Shown piece after piece: positions 35,156 through 50,100 of a DNA stretch of 64,000 nt. Where the stretch lies: NCBI GenBank assembly GCA_947623455.1, contig OX392529.1:60903186-60967185 (forward strand), given 5' to 3'. Positions within the stretch are counted from its first letter, which is position 1, and each line of letters begins with the position of its first letter. The stretch is from Mimachlamys varia. Its lineage: Eukaryota > Mollusca > Bivalvia > Pectinida > Pectinidae. Position numbers and translations under genes: made by a program. The notes below the pieces were generated by a model that made no database searches, was not told the origin of the DNA, and saw only the letters and a program-made list of their open reading frames with translations.

Positions 35156-38100
35156 CTATCTACGGCCACCAAGTTGTTGTTTCATTGCGCGGATGTTTTC
35201 CACCAGTTGTTTGTCAGCTGCCCCACACTTCTGTAACACAAGGTTGAGGTCTTCCTCACTGTGATTCTCAAACCCTGCCTCCGCAGCAGACTTCTTCTGA
35301 CTGAAAACAATTACAGGACTTTTAACAGATTTTAATCTCATAATAGGAAGGCTAACAGATAACAAGTACTAATTGTAACAGCGGCCGTTACTATAATGTC
35401 CCCCAAACTACCCCAACAGTCGTCGTAAATTGTACAAATGGAAGACTGTAATAGTACTGTATATGTATGTGCAGAAGCCTCCATTTTGTTACCATGACAA
35501 CAGATGTTTTCTTAAATGGTATCATTGTGTTCTGCTTCCCTTAATACCTCTATGTACCAATTTTCCCTGATATTGAACAATGTCTGAATTTCGACCAATT
35601 AGAAACTGCATTTCGTTACCATGGCAACGGACAGTTTCGTGAGTGGAACCATTGTGTTTGGCTTCCCTTAATACCCCTTTGTACCAATTTTCATCAAAAT
35701 TGAATAATACCTAAATTTCGACCAAACAGAGGCCAAGCTGCAGGATCATGAAACAATCTTAAGTCTAAATTTGTCTTAAGTTTTGACTTAGCCAATCACG
35801 ATTAACGTTACAAAATGCAATGTCATACGCAATTGGCTAAGCACAAACTTAGTCTTAGATTGTTTTATGATCTCGGGGCCAGGAAATGGTGGCACACTTT
35901 CTGCCCCCCACTAATGCTCATGTGAATTTTCATAAGAATCTGTTCAGTAGTTTAGGAGGAAATCGTTGGACAAGAAACGGAGCATACAATAATATGTCCC
36001 CCAACTTTGTTTCTGATAATGTCATGATCCAGTTAATATCAAATTTTCTTCTGACTAATGGGAATATAACCATACCCAAACTTCACCAGACTACGACCAT
36101 ACCCAATCTTCACCAGACTATGACCTTCACCAGACTATGACCTTCACCAGACTACGACCTTACCCAATCTTCACCAGACTATGATCTTACCCAATTCTCA
36201 CTACACTACGATCTTATCCAATCTTCACCAGACTATGACCTTCACCAGACTATGACCTTCACCAGACTATGACCTTCACCAGACTATGACCTTCACCAGA
36301 CTACGACCTTACCCAATCATCACCAGACTACGACCTTACCCAATCTTCACCAGACTACGACCCTACCCAATCTTCACCAGACCACAATCTTACCCAATCT
36401 TCAGCAGACATTTGACCTTCTGGTCGGGTTGGACTCTGGCGATGTATTTCATTGCCTCCCCTACGTTCTTGTGCTTGGAACACACTTCAACAAAGGCCTG
36501 CAACATAACAGATAATAAAACAAATAAAATTTGGCTCCAAAATAAAGGCACATTTTCGGTCCAAGGGATATTGTAAGAGTAACTTACTTCTAGTATTTGC
36601 AGACTTCCAAAAGAAGATTGATACTTTCAGAATCTTTTAGTGACTTTCCAAATCTGGTACCGTATTATAACACTAAAAACACTGTCAAAAATCAGCAGAA
36701 ATCATGTATATAATATTTATCTTGTTCACCTGTGCCATATACACTATCATCCGGTTTGATCTCCCCACTTTGTTGATTTACGTAATTTGCATTTTTACCA
36801 TTTAAAGGTCACTTGTCATAAAATTCTGATACATATGTCCCATTACCTCTTTAGTCCTATGGGGGTTTCTTGGACCATGTGTCCCATTACCTCAAGTCCT
36901 ACAGGGGATTTCTTGGACCATGAGTCCCAATACCTCAAGTCCTACAGGGGGTTTCTTGGACCATGAGTCCCATTACCTCAAGTCCTACAGGGGGTTTCTT
37001 GGACCATGAGTCCCATTACCTCAAGTCCTACAGGGGGTTTCTTGGACTTGAGTCCCATTACCTCAAGTCCTACAGGGGGTTTCTTGGACTTGAGTCCCAT
37101 TACCTCAAGTCCTACAGGGGATTTCTTGGACCATGAGTCCCATTATCTCCAGTCCTACAGGGGGTTTCTTGGACCATGAGTCCCATTACCTCAAGTCCTA
37201 CAGGGGGTTTCTTGGACCATGAGTCCCATTATCTCCAGTCCTACAGGGGGTTTCTTGGACCATGAGTCCCATTACCTCAAGTCCTACAGGGGGTTTCTTG
37301 GACCATGAGTCCCATTATCTCCAGTCCTACAGGGGGTTTCTTGGACCAGGAGTCCCTTTACCTCTAGTCCTACAGGGGGTTTCTTGGACCAGGAGTCCCT
37401 TTACCTCTAGTCCTACAGGGGGTTTCTTGGACAATGTGTCCCTTTACCTCTACATTGCTATATTCCTACGGGGGTTTCTTGGACTTTTATTGTCTTTACC
37501 TCTAGTCCTACTGGGGGTTTCTTGGACCAGGAGTCCCTTTACCTCTAGTCCTACAGGGGGTTTCTTGGACAATGTGTCCCTTTACCTCTACATTCCTATA
37601 TTCCTACGGGGGTTTCTTGGACTTTTATTGTCTTTACCTCTAGTCCTACTGGGGGTTTCTTGGACTTTGAGAATCTCTCTAACTCGGCCCATTCACCAGC
37701 TTCTCCAAGAGCATGCATTCGCAACCACCAGTACCTACAAGACACATATACATATGAAAAAGATGTGCATAAATTAGGTTGCCTAACAAGCGTGAGCTGT
37801 AGGGAATTTCCCTTTAGCTCAGTCGATAGAGCATTGGGCTGGAAAGCCAAGGATCGCTGGTTCGAGCTCCAGCAACGGCACAACTTTATTATTTATTCCT
37901 CCTCCTATTACACAAATAGAGAAGAACTCAACAGCATAAAAACAGAACAAGATTATTTTACTACTTACAGAATATTTTCTCCGGGTTAGTAATATTTTAT
38001 TTGATATCAATGGAATAGAAGTTAAAAACACAACCAAAATGGTATTTAGGTATGACGTTTCAATGACTACACTGTCACCTAGTCTGATGATTTCTAACCA

Positions 38101-41100
38101 TCTTGTACACTACAAAAGTCAGTACTAGTACAGTTCACACTGGTCATTAGTCTGATGATTTCTCACCATCTTGTACACTACATACATCAGTACTAGTACA
38201 GTTCACACTGGTCATTAGTCTGATGATTCCTCACCATCCCGTACACTACAAACGTCAGTACTAGTACACTTCACACTGGTCATTAGTCTGATGATTCATC
38301 ACCATCTCCTACACTACATACGACAGTACTAGTACACTTCACACTGGTCATTAGTCTGATGATTCCTCACCATCACGTACACTACATACACCAGTACTAG
38401 TACACTTCACACAGGTCATTAGTCTGATGATTCCTCACCATCTCGTACACTACATACACCAGTACTAGTACACTTCACACTGGTCATTAGTCTGATGATT
38501 CATCACCATCTCCTACACTACATACGACAGTACTAGTACACTTCACACTGGTCATTAGTCTGATGATTCCTCACCATCACGTACACTACATACACCAGTA
38601 CTAGTACACTTCACACAGGTCATTAGTCTGATGATTCCTCACCATCTCGTACACTACATACACCAGTACTAGTACACTTCACACTGGTCATTAGTCTGAT
38701 GATTCATCACCATCTCCTACACTACATACGTCAGTACTAGTACACTTCATACTGGTCATAAGTATGATGATTCCTCACCATCTTGTACACTACAAACGTC
38801 AGTACTAGTACACTTCACACTGGTCATTAGTCTGAAGATTCCTCACCATCTCCTACACTACATACGTCAGTACTAGTACACTTCACACTGGTCATTAGTC
38901 TGATGATTCCTCACCATCTCGTACACTACATACGTCAGTACTAGTACAGTTCACACTGGTCATTAGTCTGATGATTCCTCACCATCTCGTACACTACATA
39001 CACCAGTACTAGTACACTTCACACAGGTCATTAGTCTGATGATTCCTCACCATCTCGTACACTACATACACCAGTACTAGTACACTTCACACAGGTCATT
39101 AGTCTGATGATTCCTCACCATCTCGTACACTACATACGTCTATACTAGTACACTTCACACTGGTCATTAGTCTGATGATTCCTCACCATCTTGTACACTA
39201 CAAACGTCAGTACTAGTACACTTCACACTGGTCATTAGTCTGATGATTCCTCATCATCTTGTACACTACAAACGTCAGTACTAGTACACTTCACACAGGT
39301 CATTAGTCTGATGATTCCTCACCATCTCGTACACTACAAACGTCAGTACTAGTACACTTCACACTGGTCATTAGTCTGATGATTCCTCACCATCTCGTAC
39401 ACTACATACACCAGTACTATTACACTTCACACTGGTCATTAGTCTGATGATTCCTCACCATCTCGTACACTACAGACGTCAGTACTAGTACACTTCACAC
39501 AGGTCATTAGTCTGACAATTCCTCACCATCTCGTACACTACAAAAGTCAGTACTAGTACACTTCACACGGGTCATTAGTCTGACAATTCATCACCATCTC
39601 GTACACTACAGACGTCAGTACTAGTACACTTCACACTGGTCATAAGTATGATGATTCCTCACCATCTTGTACACTACAAACGTCAGTACTAGTACACTTC
39701 ACACAGGTCATTAGTCTGAAGATTCCTCACCATCTCGTACACTACATACGTCTATACTAGTACACTTCACACTGGTCATTAGTCTGATGATTCCTCACCT
39801 TCTCGTACACTACATACGTCAGTACTAGTACGTTTCACACAGGTCATTAGTCTGATGATTCCTCACCATATCTCGTACACTACAGACGTCAGTACTAGTA
39901 CACTTCACACTGGTCATTAGTCTGATGATTCATCACCATATCTCGTACACTACATACGTCAGTACTAGTACACTTCACACTGGTCATTAGTCTGATGATT
40001 CCTCACCATCACGTACACTACATACACCAGTACTAGTACACTTCACACTGGTCATTAGTCTGATGATTCATCACCATATCTCGTACACTACAGACGTCAG
40101 TACTAGTACACTTCACACTGGTCATTAGTCTGATGATTCATCACCATATCTCGTACACTACAGACGTCAGTACTAGTACACTTCACACTGGTCATTAGTC
40201 TGATGATTCCTCACCATCTTGTACACTACAAACGTCAGTACTAGTACAGTTCACACTGGTCATTAGTCTGATGATTCCTCACCATCTCGTACACTACATA
40301 CGTCAGTACTAGTACACTTCACACTGGTCATTAGTCTGATGATTCATCACCATATCTCGTACACTACATACACCAGTACTAGTACACTTCACACTGGTCA
40401 TCAGTCTGATGATTCCTCACCATCTCGTACACTACATACGTCAGTACTGGTACACAAAACACTGGTCATTAGTCTGACGATTCCTCACCATCTCCTACAC
40501 TACATACGTCAGTACTGGTACGCTTACACTGGTCATTAGTCTGACGATTCCTCACATAAATATCAAATTTTCTGTGATATATAACCTCTATTCTATCATT
40601 CTATCTAATACATCAGTGAAAATATTGAGAGAAAAAATATTTGAAGTATTTTATTTTTCCCATCAATCTAAAGATATGATTTGTGAATTACATATAACGA
40701 TCATCTTGGGAAATGTGTTTTGATTTCATCCTTTGATGGCACTTACTCCTGTCGATGAAATTTAAAAGCTACCTCCACATTATAAAGGGAGACAATTCTC
40801 ATCACACTTCTCCATTTCTACTGTATGATGGGGAACCCTGTTCACAGCAGTGATTTTCCCAATATACAGTGTTACATGGAGTCACGACCTTGCATTACAA
40901 TATCACGAAATTACAAACCAGGTCAACTACATTGTAGTTCGGACCCTTTTGGCCTGGTGGTAACGTCCTAGCTCCATAACCTAGAGGTCTCAGGTTCGCG
41001 CCCAGCTCGTCTCACTAGTTTCATTTCTGCTCTTTGTTTCTAAAATATTGTTTATTTCCCAAGTCATGATCTTTGTATTAATAAGAGCCCCAAGTCTAGT

Positions 41101-44100
41101 TGTGTGCATGTACGATATATGCACTTATTATCACAATGATAATTTTGTAAAATATAATTACAGCCCCTGGTACCCAATTAAAAATTACGTCATGACGGAT
41201 CTGTTTGATTTATGTGTCTATGTCAGGTTCTATATGCCGTCACGTTTCGTAACAACAGTAACTTCCCTTTTAATTTCGTTCAGATAAAATACAAAAACAA
41301 CTTATCCAGGACTTCTGCCGACCAAGTAGCTCAATCGGTTACAGCTAGAGTTGAACAATCTGAAGTTCTGGGTTAGAATAAGGCCTCATCCTGCAAATGT
41401 CTTAAAACATAGGATACTGACACTGATTGTATTATTTTGATTTCATCTTGATGATTCATTCTTAGCTATAGTGAGCAGGGAAATTGAACCCTTGAAATCG
41501 TTTATATAAAACTTCTAAAGTTTTAAAAACAATCCAGACACAGTGTTTATATGAAATGATAAGTATAGATATGCAAGTACTGATGACATAAATCCCCCCC
41601 CCCCCCCAATCCCCAAGACATTGTTTTCAATTACCTTCTTTCTGGGACTTTGAATTCCTTGCGTAGCTGTTCAGCAGGTTTGTGGCTGCTCTCCATGATA
41701 AGTCTATATATGGTCTTGTGCAGTGATAGGTCCATATAAGGGCGGTTGAACTCCTCCTCCAGACGTCGCTGGTACTTCAGTAACTTGATCTGTTCATCTG
41801 TTTGCTGTTATATAACAAAAGTCATATTAAACCATTGCTATATACATAACACAATCTACGGGTAACATTATTCAATTTTCATTAAAAAATCATTTTTTCT
41901 TTTTTGTTATTTTTTTAGTTTCTATGCAAAATGTTGTACAAGTTGTATCTGAAATCAATTGAAATAACATCATTTTCAGGATATTTTATATGATTAGTTA
42001 AAAAAACATGATATTAAGAGGATTTAACACAAAATACATGGTATTAACAAAATAAAATTACATTGATGATATATAAGGGAAATAGTGTTTGGGAAAAATA
42101 TTATATAAAGAGGAATGTGATATTAACATGTGCGATATTAAGTGGAATCCACTGTACCACAATCTGGAAAGCTATAAAAGAATAACATATAATTGAAGAA
42201 TTACCTTGACAGCGAATTCATTCTTGGCTCTAGCGTAACAGTTCATGGCCTGTTTTAAAGTTTCACATCTGTCATCCAGCCTCTGTAATCAAAAACAAAA
42301 TTTTACTATGTAGCTGAAGCTAATATTATTGTATCTGCCTCACAAAATCTTATTTAAATTTACAAAGAGTGACCTACTTATCGCATGGACTGACAAACCA
42401 CAACACAGAGAAGGATACATATATCAGGGGGAGTTGCTTCAGATTGCGAGTTCTAACACAGCATGTTCTTGACAAGTTCATCAGACTTTCTTCAATATTA
42501 CACCCTTAGATAACCTTATAAGTTATGTCACTGACACCCTTAACAAGCCACAGCAATTGTACTAGTAAGAATTGTACCTGCTGCCCCCATTGCATGATCG
42601 TAGAAGGCGACTAAACTTGGGATCTTATCTTTTCCATTCTTTCTAAACAACTTTCTCTTCGTAATGTCTCCCTTGACACAACCTCACTTTTGGCCTTTAG
42701 TTGAGCGTTCGCCCCTGTGAGGAAGGCAAGTGGTGCTGTCCCCAGGCCGAGACATACCAGAGTCTCTAACAATGGTAGTTACTACTCCCTGTGAGGAAGG
42801 CTATGGGTGCTGTCCCCAGGCCGAGACATACCAGAGTCTCTAACAATGGTAGTTACTACTCCCTGTGAGGAAGGCTATGGGTGCTGTCCCCAGGCCGAGA
42901 CATACCAGAGTCTCTAACAATTGTAGTTACTACTCCCTGTGAGGAAGGCTCTGGGTTCTGTCCCTATGGGAGTGGAACGACTGGTTCGCCTGTTGTCAGT
43001 ATAATATGAACGGGTGGAGTGTTCTGCTGGGGGCCTTTGGCAGTATACTTCAGTGTTGTAGCACTTTAAATCAGCAAAAGATCCGGACTATCGCAAGAAG
43101 GCTTACACGAATATATCGCAGCCTCAAAAATACACATGCTCTCAACACACACCCACATCGCATACACTGGGAGGCCGTCCTTAAATGTTAAAAGGACAAA
43201 AAAACAATCAACCAACCAACCAACAAGCTGAGTAGTTTCCTTCTGACACCAGACTTATACAACAGATGTTTCCCCTAGCCCTGACAGCAGACTTAGTTTT
43301 TTTTCATAAATAGATGTCTGGTGTGAGCCTCAGTTTCCTTTCAGGCACCCTGACAGCAGACTTAGATATTTCACAGATAGATGTCTGGTGTAGGTCCAGA
43401 ATGAACTGCTCTATGAAAACATGGAATTGTCCGAAGTTGTTTGGTGCCAGGGAGTGACAAATAAACAAAAAGAGAAGGTCCAGAAATCTTCTAAAACCAG
43501 AATGATATTTTCCGTTTTCGGTCTGAATTGATCAGTATGGCTTGTTGAGATTAGTCACTCCCTTGACCCACGGAAATGGAGGTTGCTCAGGTGGGAAGTT
43601 TTAAACAATTGTAAAAAGATGACTCTACAAACAGAATCTAGCAGCTGTTGGCCATAATAAGGACCAGAGGAAAGGCTCGGGCTAGCCAGACATCTGTCTG
43701 TCAAAATATGTAAGTCTGGTGTCAGGGTCAGAGGAAAGATATTATAGCGCCCTATCTAGCTAACATAAATTTCTCTAAAGTGCTTTACAGTACATAGATA
43801 TACATTTCTTACACAACCAGTACATTTAACATATACAGTTCTACTATGCAATGTATATATATATACCGGTACATACAATTCTGAGGAGTTCGCATGAGCT
43901 GCCTTATCAGACACTTACTACCAGTCCTATACCACCTGGCTAATATCTCCCTATGTGTGTATCTATGTGTGTGTGATGGAGATGTATTGTATTCTGTTGG
44001 TAGTGGGGCTGTGCTTCCAAGAGCATCTTTTATAGTGACACCTCTCTTGAATGCTACAGCACAGATACTGCATCACCCACCCCAGACAATTTTATACTCC

Positions 44101-47100
44101 ACCTGGGTTGTTGGAGCTGTGCAGGCAGGAGAAAAACATTTCCCCTGAATATTCCATGGGTACAACCACTTAGGAGGTCGAACCCCCACCTTCTGCATGG
44201 AAGGCCGGAGTGTTAACCACTTGACCAACCCGCGCATTATGTGGGGTGTTGGGCCAGAAGAAACTCACAGTGATGCAGGTTCTATAAAATCAAAACACTT
44301 TGATAAACTTGAGTCAGACTTACCTCATCATCAAAACTCTTGACAACCTTACAGTTAGCCTCCTCCACGAAGTTGTCCTCCTGGTAATACAGATCTTCCA
44401 TCATCTGAGGGTTCTGATGGCGACAGTACTGAAACATTGGAGCACATCATAATGAATCCTCTTAGTGCACCTCCTAAAAACTAGATTCTGGAAAAACCTT
44501 TAGCCTTGGGACAAATTTTCAGTATAACAGCTGAATAAAAATCAAATATTGAAATATTTCAATGCATCAACAGGTTTATCATTATTATTATTATATTTAA
44601 CATGAACATTGATACAGCTGTAACCATCCCTTGTTTACCTAAGATTTCCTTAAACATTGATCTCAGCCAATTTTCACTCATCACTGTCAAATCAATTTAC
44701 TAAGTTTTTCATTTTACAAATTTATTATCAAGAGTTGAATGTTGTTTTCTGTTCAAGAACAAAAAGATCAGTAAAATGTCATATTGATTAAATCTTTTAC
44801 AGAATTCTTTTTCATTTATTTCACATTAAAAGATCAAACTTGTATATCAGGAGTAATTTGTCAGCCCTGTAAACAATACAATGAGTATATTCACCTGTAT
44901 GAAGAGAGAATAGGCTATGGGCATGTTTCTGATGGCCATGAAGAAATCTCCATCCTTCATGTCATTCTTAAGCTTCAGGAGGACTGTGTAAACTGTAACA
45001 AAACAAGCTTAGTATTAGAATTAATATCCCCTGATTTTCCCCCTTTCGTGGGGGGTAATCATATTGTAGGTTAATATCTTTTGTCATTTTCATGCGGTTG
45101 ACACAAGATATGTTGCTTAGAAACTGAACAAAAACTAAAGTTTTATACACAGAAATTGGATAATATTTGTTGCCATGATTGCACGGAAAGGTAATCAAGG
45201 GGTCATAACTTTGCCAAATAAAGTCTGTCAAGAGTGGCGGTTGAGCTTGGTCGAGCCCGTTTGTTGCTGTTATTGCACGGAAATGGCAGAAAAAGACTTT
45301 TTTTGTTAATAAAGGGGACTTAAATCCACTAAATTATGTCTGCCAAAAGTGGCGATCGAACTTCATTGAGCCCTATAAGCATTTTACCTTGTAACAAAAG
45401 TTTCAAGAAAATCGGATAATATTTGTTACCATTATTGCACGGAAACAATGTGTGACAGATGGACAGATAGTTTTATTGTCTTTGTACTTTAACAGGGGTC
45501 TCCTTGTAGATGTTTCCTTTGTTTATATTCCGTTAAATTTTTATAGATTTTTATTCAAACTGTGACCTTGTCACAAAAAGTATTTCCTTGTCTTGTTAAC
45601 ATACCAAGGTCAGTGTCCCCACTCTCTATAGCCTTAGACAGGGCCAGCTGGTCTTTACTCATCTTCATTAAGAGGGGAACCTGTTGGGCAGCCCGGGGCT
45701 CGAAGTCCAGCAGCTGAACACAAAACACAAAATACATTAGCACAAAATGGTGTCTGAATCTGATGCAAAAAGTAAATCCTACTTCAACCTATATCTGAAT
45801 AATTATATGGACTGTGTTGAATGCCAATTCCAGAGATTTGAAAGTAAAGTCGAACCTCGTAATCTCAAACAAACTTGGAGACCCTATTTAATTTGAAGTA
45901 TGACCTTTGGTCCCTTCCAAACTTCTCACTATAATTATTTCAAATACAGTTGACTCCACTTAATATCACTCCTGTTAATATCACATTCCTCTTTATATAA
46001 TGTTTTTCCCAAGCACCATTTTTCTCTCTATATAATCTATGTAATTTTATTTGGTTAATATCATGTATTTTTTGGTGAATTCCTCTCAATATCATGTTTT
46101 TCTTAACCAATCACATAAAATATCTGGAAAATGATATAATTTCCATTGATTTCAGATACAACTTGTACAAAATGTTGCATAGAAAATAAAAAATATCCCC
46201 AAAATTGATATTTAATTGAAATAATGTTGTCTATATACTGAAACATCTTCATATGTACATTGAAAAGCTTACTTTTAGTTATGGAGATTGGAAATGCACT
46301 AGATTTAACTTGATTTAGTGGAAAAACATGTTTCTCTTAATGTCACATTCCTGTTAATATCATGTTTTTGTCTGACAAATGCAACATGATTTAAAGAGGA
46401 GTGCACTTGGAATCACACAAAGTTTTCCTACACTCTGGTCAACTTCAAGATTACAAGGTGCAACGATGTCAGAAAGTAGATATTATCCCAAATTTCAGTT
46501 TCAACAAATAATTTCATCAAATAGCTGTCAGAGACATTGTTGATCATGATTGCCCCACCCTTACCCGAATTGCTAGGTCTGTACGGCCACATTCTAGAGC
46601 CTGGCTAGCTATATCACAGTAGGACACGCCCGGTGTGTCACCAAGTTTCTGAGCCACGGCCCTGGCTATTGTCTCATCATCTTCATTCTTCTGTTTCACC
46701 TGCAAAAGGGACAAACAGCCATCTTTGATCTACATATTCATCTCACATATATAAGTCTGTCTTTAGAAATTACAATATCTCCTTCTTTCTTACTCCTTCA
46801 AATCTCGCGCTTACAACCAGGATGTGAACACAGGTTCATTCTTTGTGCATGACACTTTTCAGAACACATGGTGGACTGTGACCGCTTCAATTAAAGAATG
46901 ATTTACGACTGCCTGGTGCTTATATATTCAGTACATTGTTATTTATTTCTTGAAATTCTTTATATATGGTAGTAGATATTAAGCATAACAAAATATTATC
47001 ACTAAAAACATATTTAAAATGTAAGTCAAACATAGTGTCCATATAACAGACGGCCACAAATGCAAATTACATGTTTTCGCCAAAGCAATTACAGGAATGT

Positions 47101-50100
47101 ATAGGTATGTACTTGAGATCTTTCATCTAGGTGTAAATCCCGTAATTTATATAATGTCAGAGTACTTGAGACCATGCAATTCAATTTTATCTGTGTGTAA
47201 ATCTTGTACTTTATTTTATGCGCGATTTTTGACCTAACTTACCTTGTAACACGCCCAATGAGCCAGGATACGACTAGCCCCCTCCTGGTCTGGAATCTTC
47301 AAGTACTGACAGAGTTTAATGGCGAGGTGGAACATCTTCCTGAGGACCAGCCTGTCAATCATCACCGCCATAGACAGGTGCTCCAGTCTAAAACTCAGTT
47401 AGGGACACTTAATAGGTGACAAGGATTACTCGCAATTATACGTCTCTTCTTTCTCACTTTGTCCATAACATTATAAAGTTCAAACGGAATATAATAGTAT
47501 GACAAAATAAATAAAGCTCGATGGTATAAGTAACTTGGACAAGTTTCAATTTTATAACATAATTTATCAATACCACACTATAAAAAGTGGATGCTATAAT
47601 GTAATTTCTCAAAATTCACATGTTTTTACCCAAAAATGACAGAACCTGCAAATAAGTTTCCTCCAAGTTTCAGTAAAGCATTCAGTATGATGATTTCAGT
47701 ACTACTTTAAGTTTCAATTCAATTGGATACTGGGTATCAGTAACACTGTAAATATTGGACTTGAACACAAATTCTCAAATTCCCATGTTTGTGACCATTC
47801 TCATTTGACCTCTGACCTTGACATGTAAGTTGATACCTTGTTGGGACAAGAATACCCCTGTTTGCTGGTTGCTAAGTGTTTACAGTGATCAAGACAAGAC
47901 ACAACGGAACAGACATACCCCCCCCCCCCAAATCGTGTATATCAAGGAATGTCAACAAGGATACTGTGTGTAGGTGATGGGGATGCCAATCTTGTGATGG
48001 CGGACTTGATTGATGACCCGCAGCATCTGGCACATGTTGACAAACGTCTCGGGGCTGTAATCGGTCAGGAAACACTTCCCAAATGTCGCTGCCTGGAAAA
48101 AACAATATTACAACTGTCGTACAACAGCAGATTTCTGTTGTTAAGTGCCTAAAATCAACAATATTAGAACTGCTGTTTTCTGTTCTTTACTGGTACTGAA
48201 CTGTTTGCTACTTTACAACAACATTGCAATCTTCAGTACAGTAAAACCATCATATTGCTACTTTATCTCTTACCAGTAAAACCTATAATTCATAACCGTC
48301 TTACCTATATCTCTATACTGCCATTATATTATTACATTAATATCAGTAAAACCTATAGTTCGAACCCTATTTTGTATAAAATTATATATATCTACTGCCA
48401 ACATATTTCAAGGTCCCTTTTCCCCCTTAATAGATCCTTTTTTCTTATTTAAGGCATTACCAGACTCCTTCCTACAACTAGAGTTTCTCTGGAGTGGATA
48501 GACATGTTAGACATGTTTTATTAAACACCAATTAATATACAATATCAATATATAATTCAACTTTATCAGCACTGCTCAAGATGGAAACAGTATCCTCAAA
48601 CTTGTTTATATAATTAAAGAAAAGTGTTTATATGAATCTATAAGTGACTGTCTACTTTCCACTCTACTTACCCTGAGTAAAGATTTCTGTGTCAGTTTCC
48701 ACTCTACTTACCCTGAGTAAAGCTTTCTGTGTCAGTTTCCATTCTACCTACCCTGAGAAAAGCTTTCTGTGTCAGTTTCCACTCTACTTACCCTGAGTAA
48801 AGCTTTCTGTTCGTCAGTTTCCACTCTACTTACCCTGATTAAAGCTTTCTGTGTCAATTTCCACTCTACTCACCCTGAGTAAAGCTTTCTGTGTCAGTTT
48901 CCATTCTACCTACCCTGAGTAAAGCTTTCTGTGTCAGTTTCCACTCTACTCACCCTGAGTAAAGCTTTCTGTGTCAGTTTCCACTCTACTCACCCTGAGT
49001 AAAGCTTTCTGTGTCAGTTTCCACTCTACTTACCCTGAGTAAAGCTTTCTGTTTGTCAGTTTCCACTCTACTTACCCTGAGTAAAGCTTTCTGTTTGTCA
49101 GTTTCCACTCTACCCACCCTGAGTAAAGCTTTCTGTGTCAGTTTCCACTCTACTCACCCTGAGTAAAGCTTTCTGTGTCAGTTTCCAATCTACTTACCCT
49201 GAGTAAAGCTTTCTGTTTGTCAGTTTCCACTCTACTCACCCTGAGTAAAGCTTTCTGTTTGTCAGTTTCCACTCTACTCAACCTGAGTAAAGCTTTCTGT
49301 GTCAGTTTCCACTCTACTTACCCTGAGTAAAGCTTTCTGTGTCAGCTTCCACTCTACCTACCCTGAGTAAAGCTTTCTGTGTCAGTTTCCATTCTACCTA
49401 CCCTGAGTAAAGCTTTCTGTGTCAGTTTCCACTCTACTCACCCTGAGTAAAGCTTTCTGTGTCAGTTTCCACTCTACTCACCCTGAGTAAAGCTTTCTGT
49501 TTGTCAGTTTCCACTCTACTTACCCTGAGTAAAGCTTTCTGTTCGTCAGTTTCCACTCTACCCACCCTGAGTAAAGCTTTCTGTGTCAGTTTCCACTCTA
49601 CTCACCCTGAGTAAAGCTTTCTGTGTCAGTTTCCAATCTACTTACCCTGAGTAAAGCTTTCTGTTTGTCAGTTTCCACTCTACTTACCCTGAGTAAAGCT
49701 TTCTGTTTGTCAGTTTCCACTCTACTTACCCTGAGTAAAGCTTTCTGTTTGTCAGTCTCTATCTCAAACCCAGCGGCCTCTATACACTGGTTGACTGCCA
49801 CTTCTAGCTTGTCTTTGATCATACGGATGTACTCGTCCGCTTTCTGAGATCCTTTCTGTAGATACATGTATCAAATGTCACATGGATAATGCACAATTAT
49901 TATGTCTTCATGGCGATTTGAGCAAATGAAATTCAAATAGCAGAAAAATCAAATTTATTTTTGAATATGCCCAGGAGAAGAAATCATGATGATTTGTCTC
50001 AATAAGGGGATATGATTTAAACAAAACAATGACTAAGTATTTGTTAGCACTTCTATTTAATTAACCACAATATATATGGGTGGGCTTATTGACAAGCATG

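Noticed and set aside
37262..37777. 171-codon plus-strand open frame with [14 protein letters not shown] repeats
   Set aside because: Antisense reading of the exon 21 minisatellite and exon 21 itself.
37807..37884. A functional tRNA gene
   Set aside because: D and T arms look good, but the acceptor strands do not pair, the anticodon stem is imperfect, and related copies exist elsewhere in the window. It is a SINE head.
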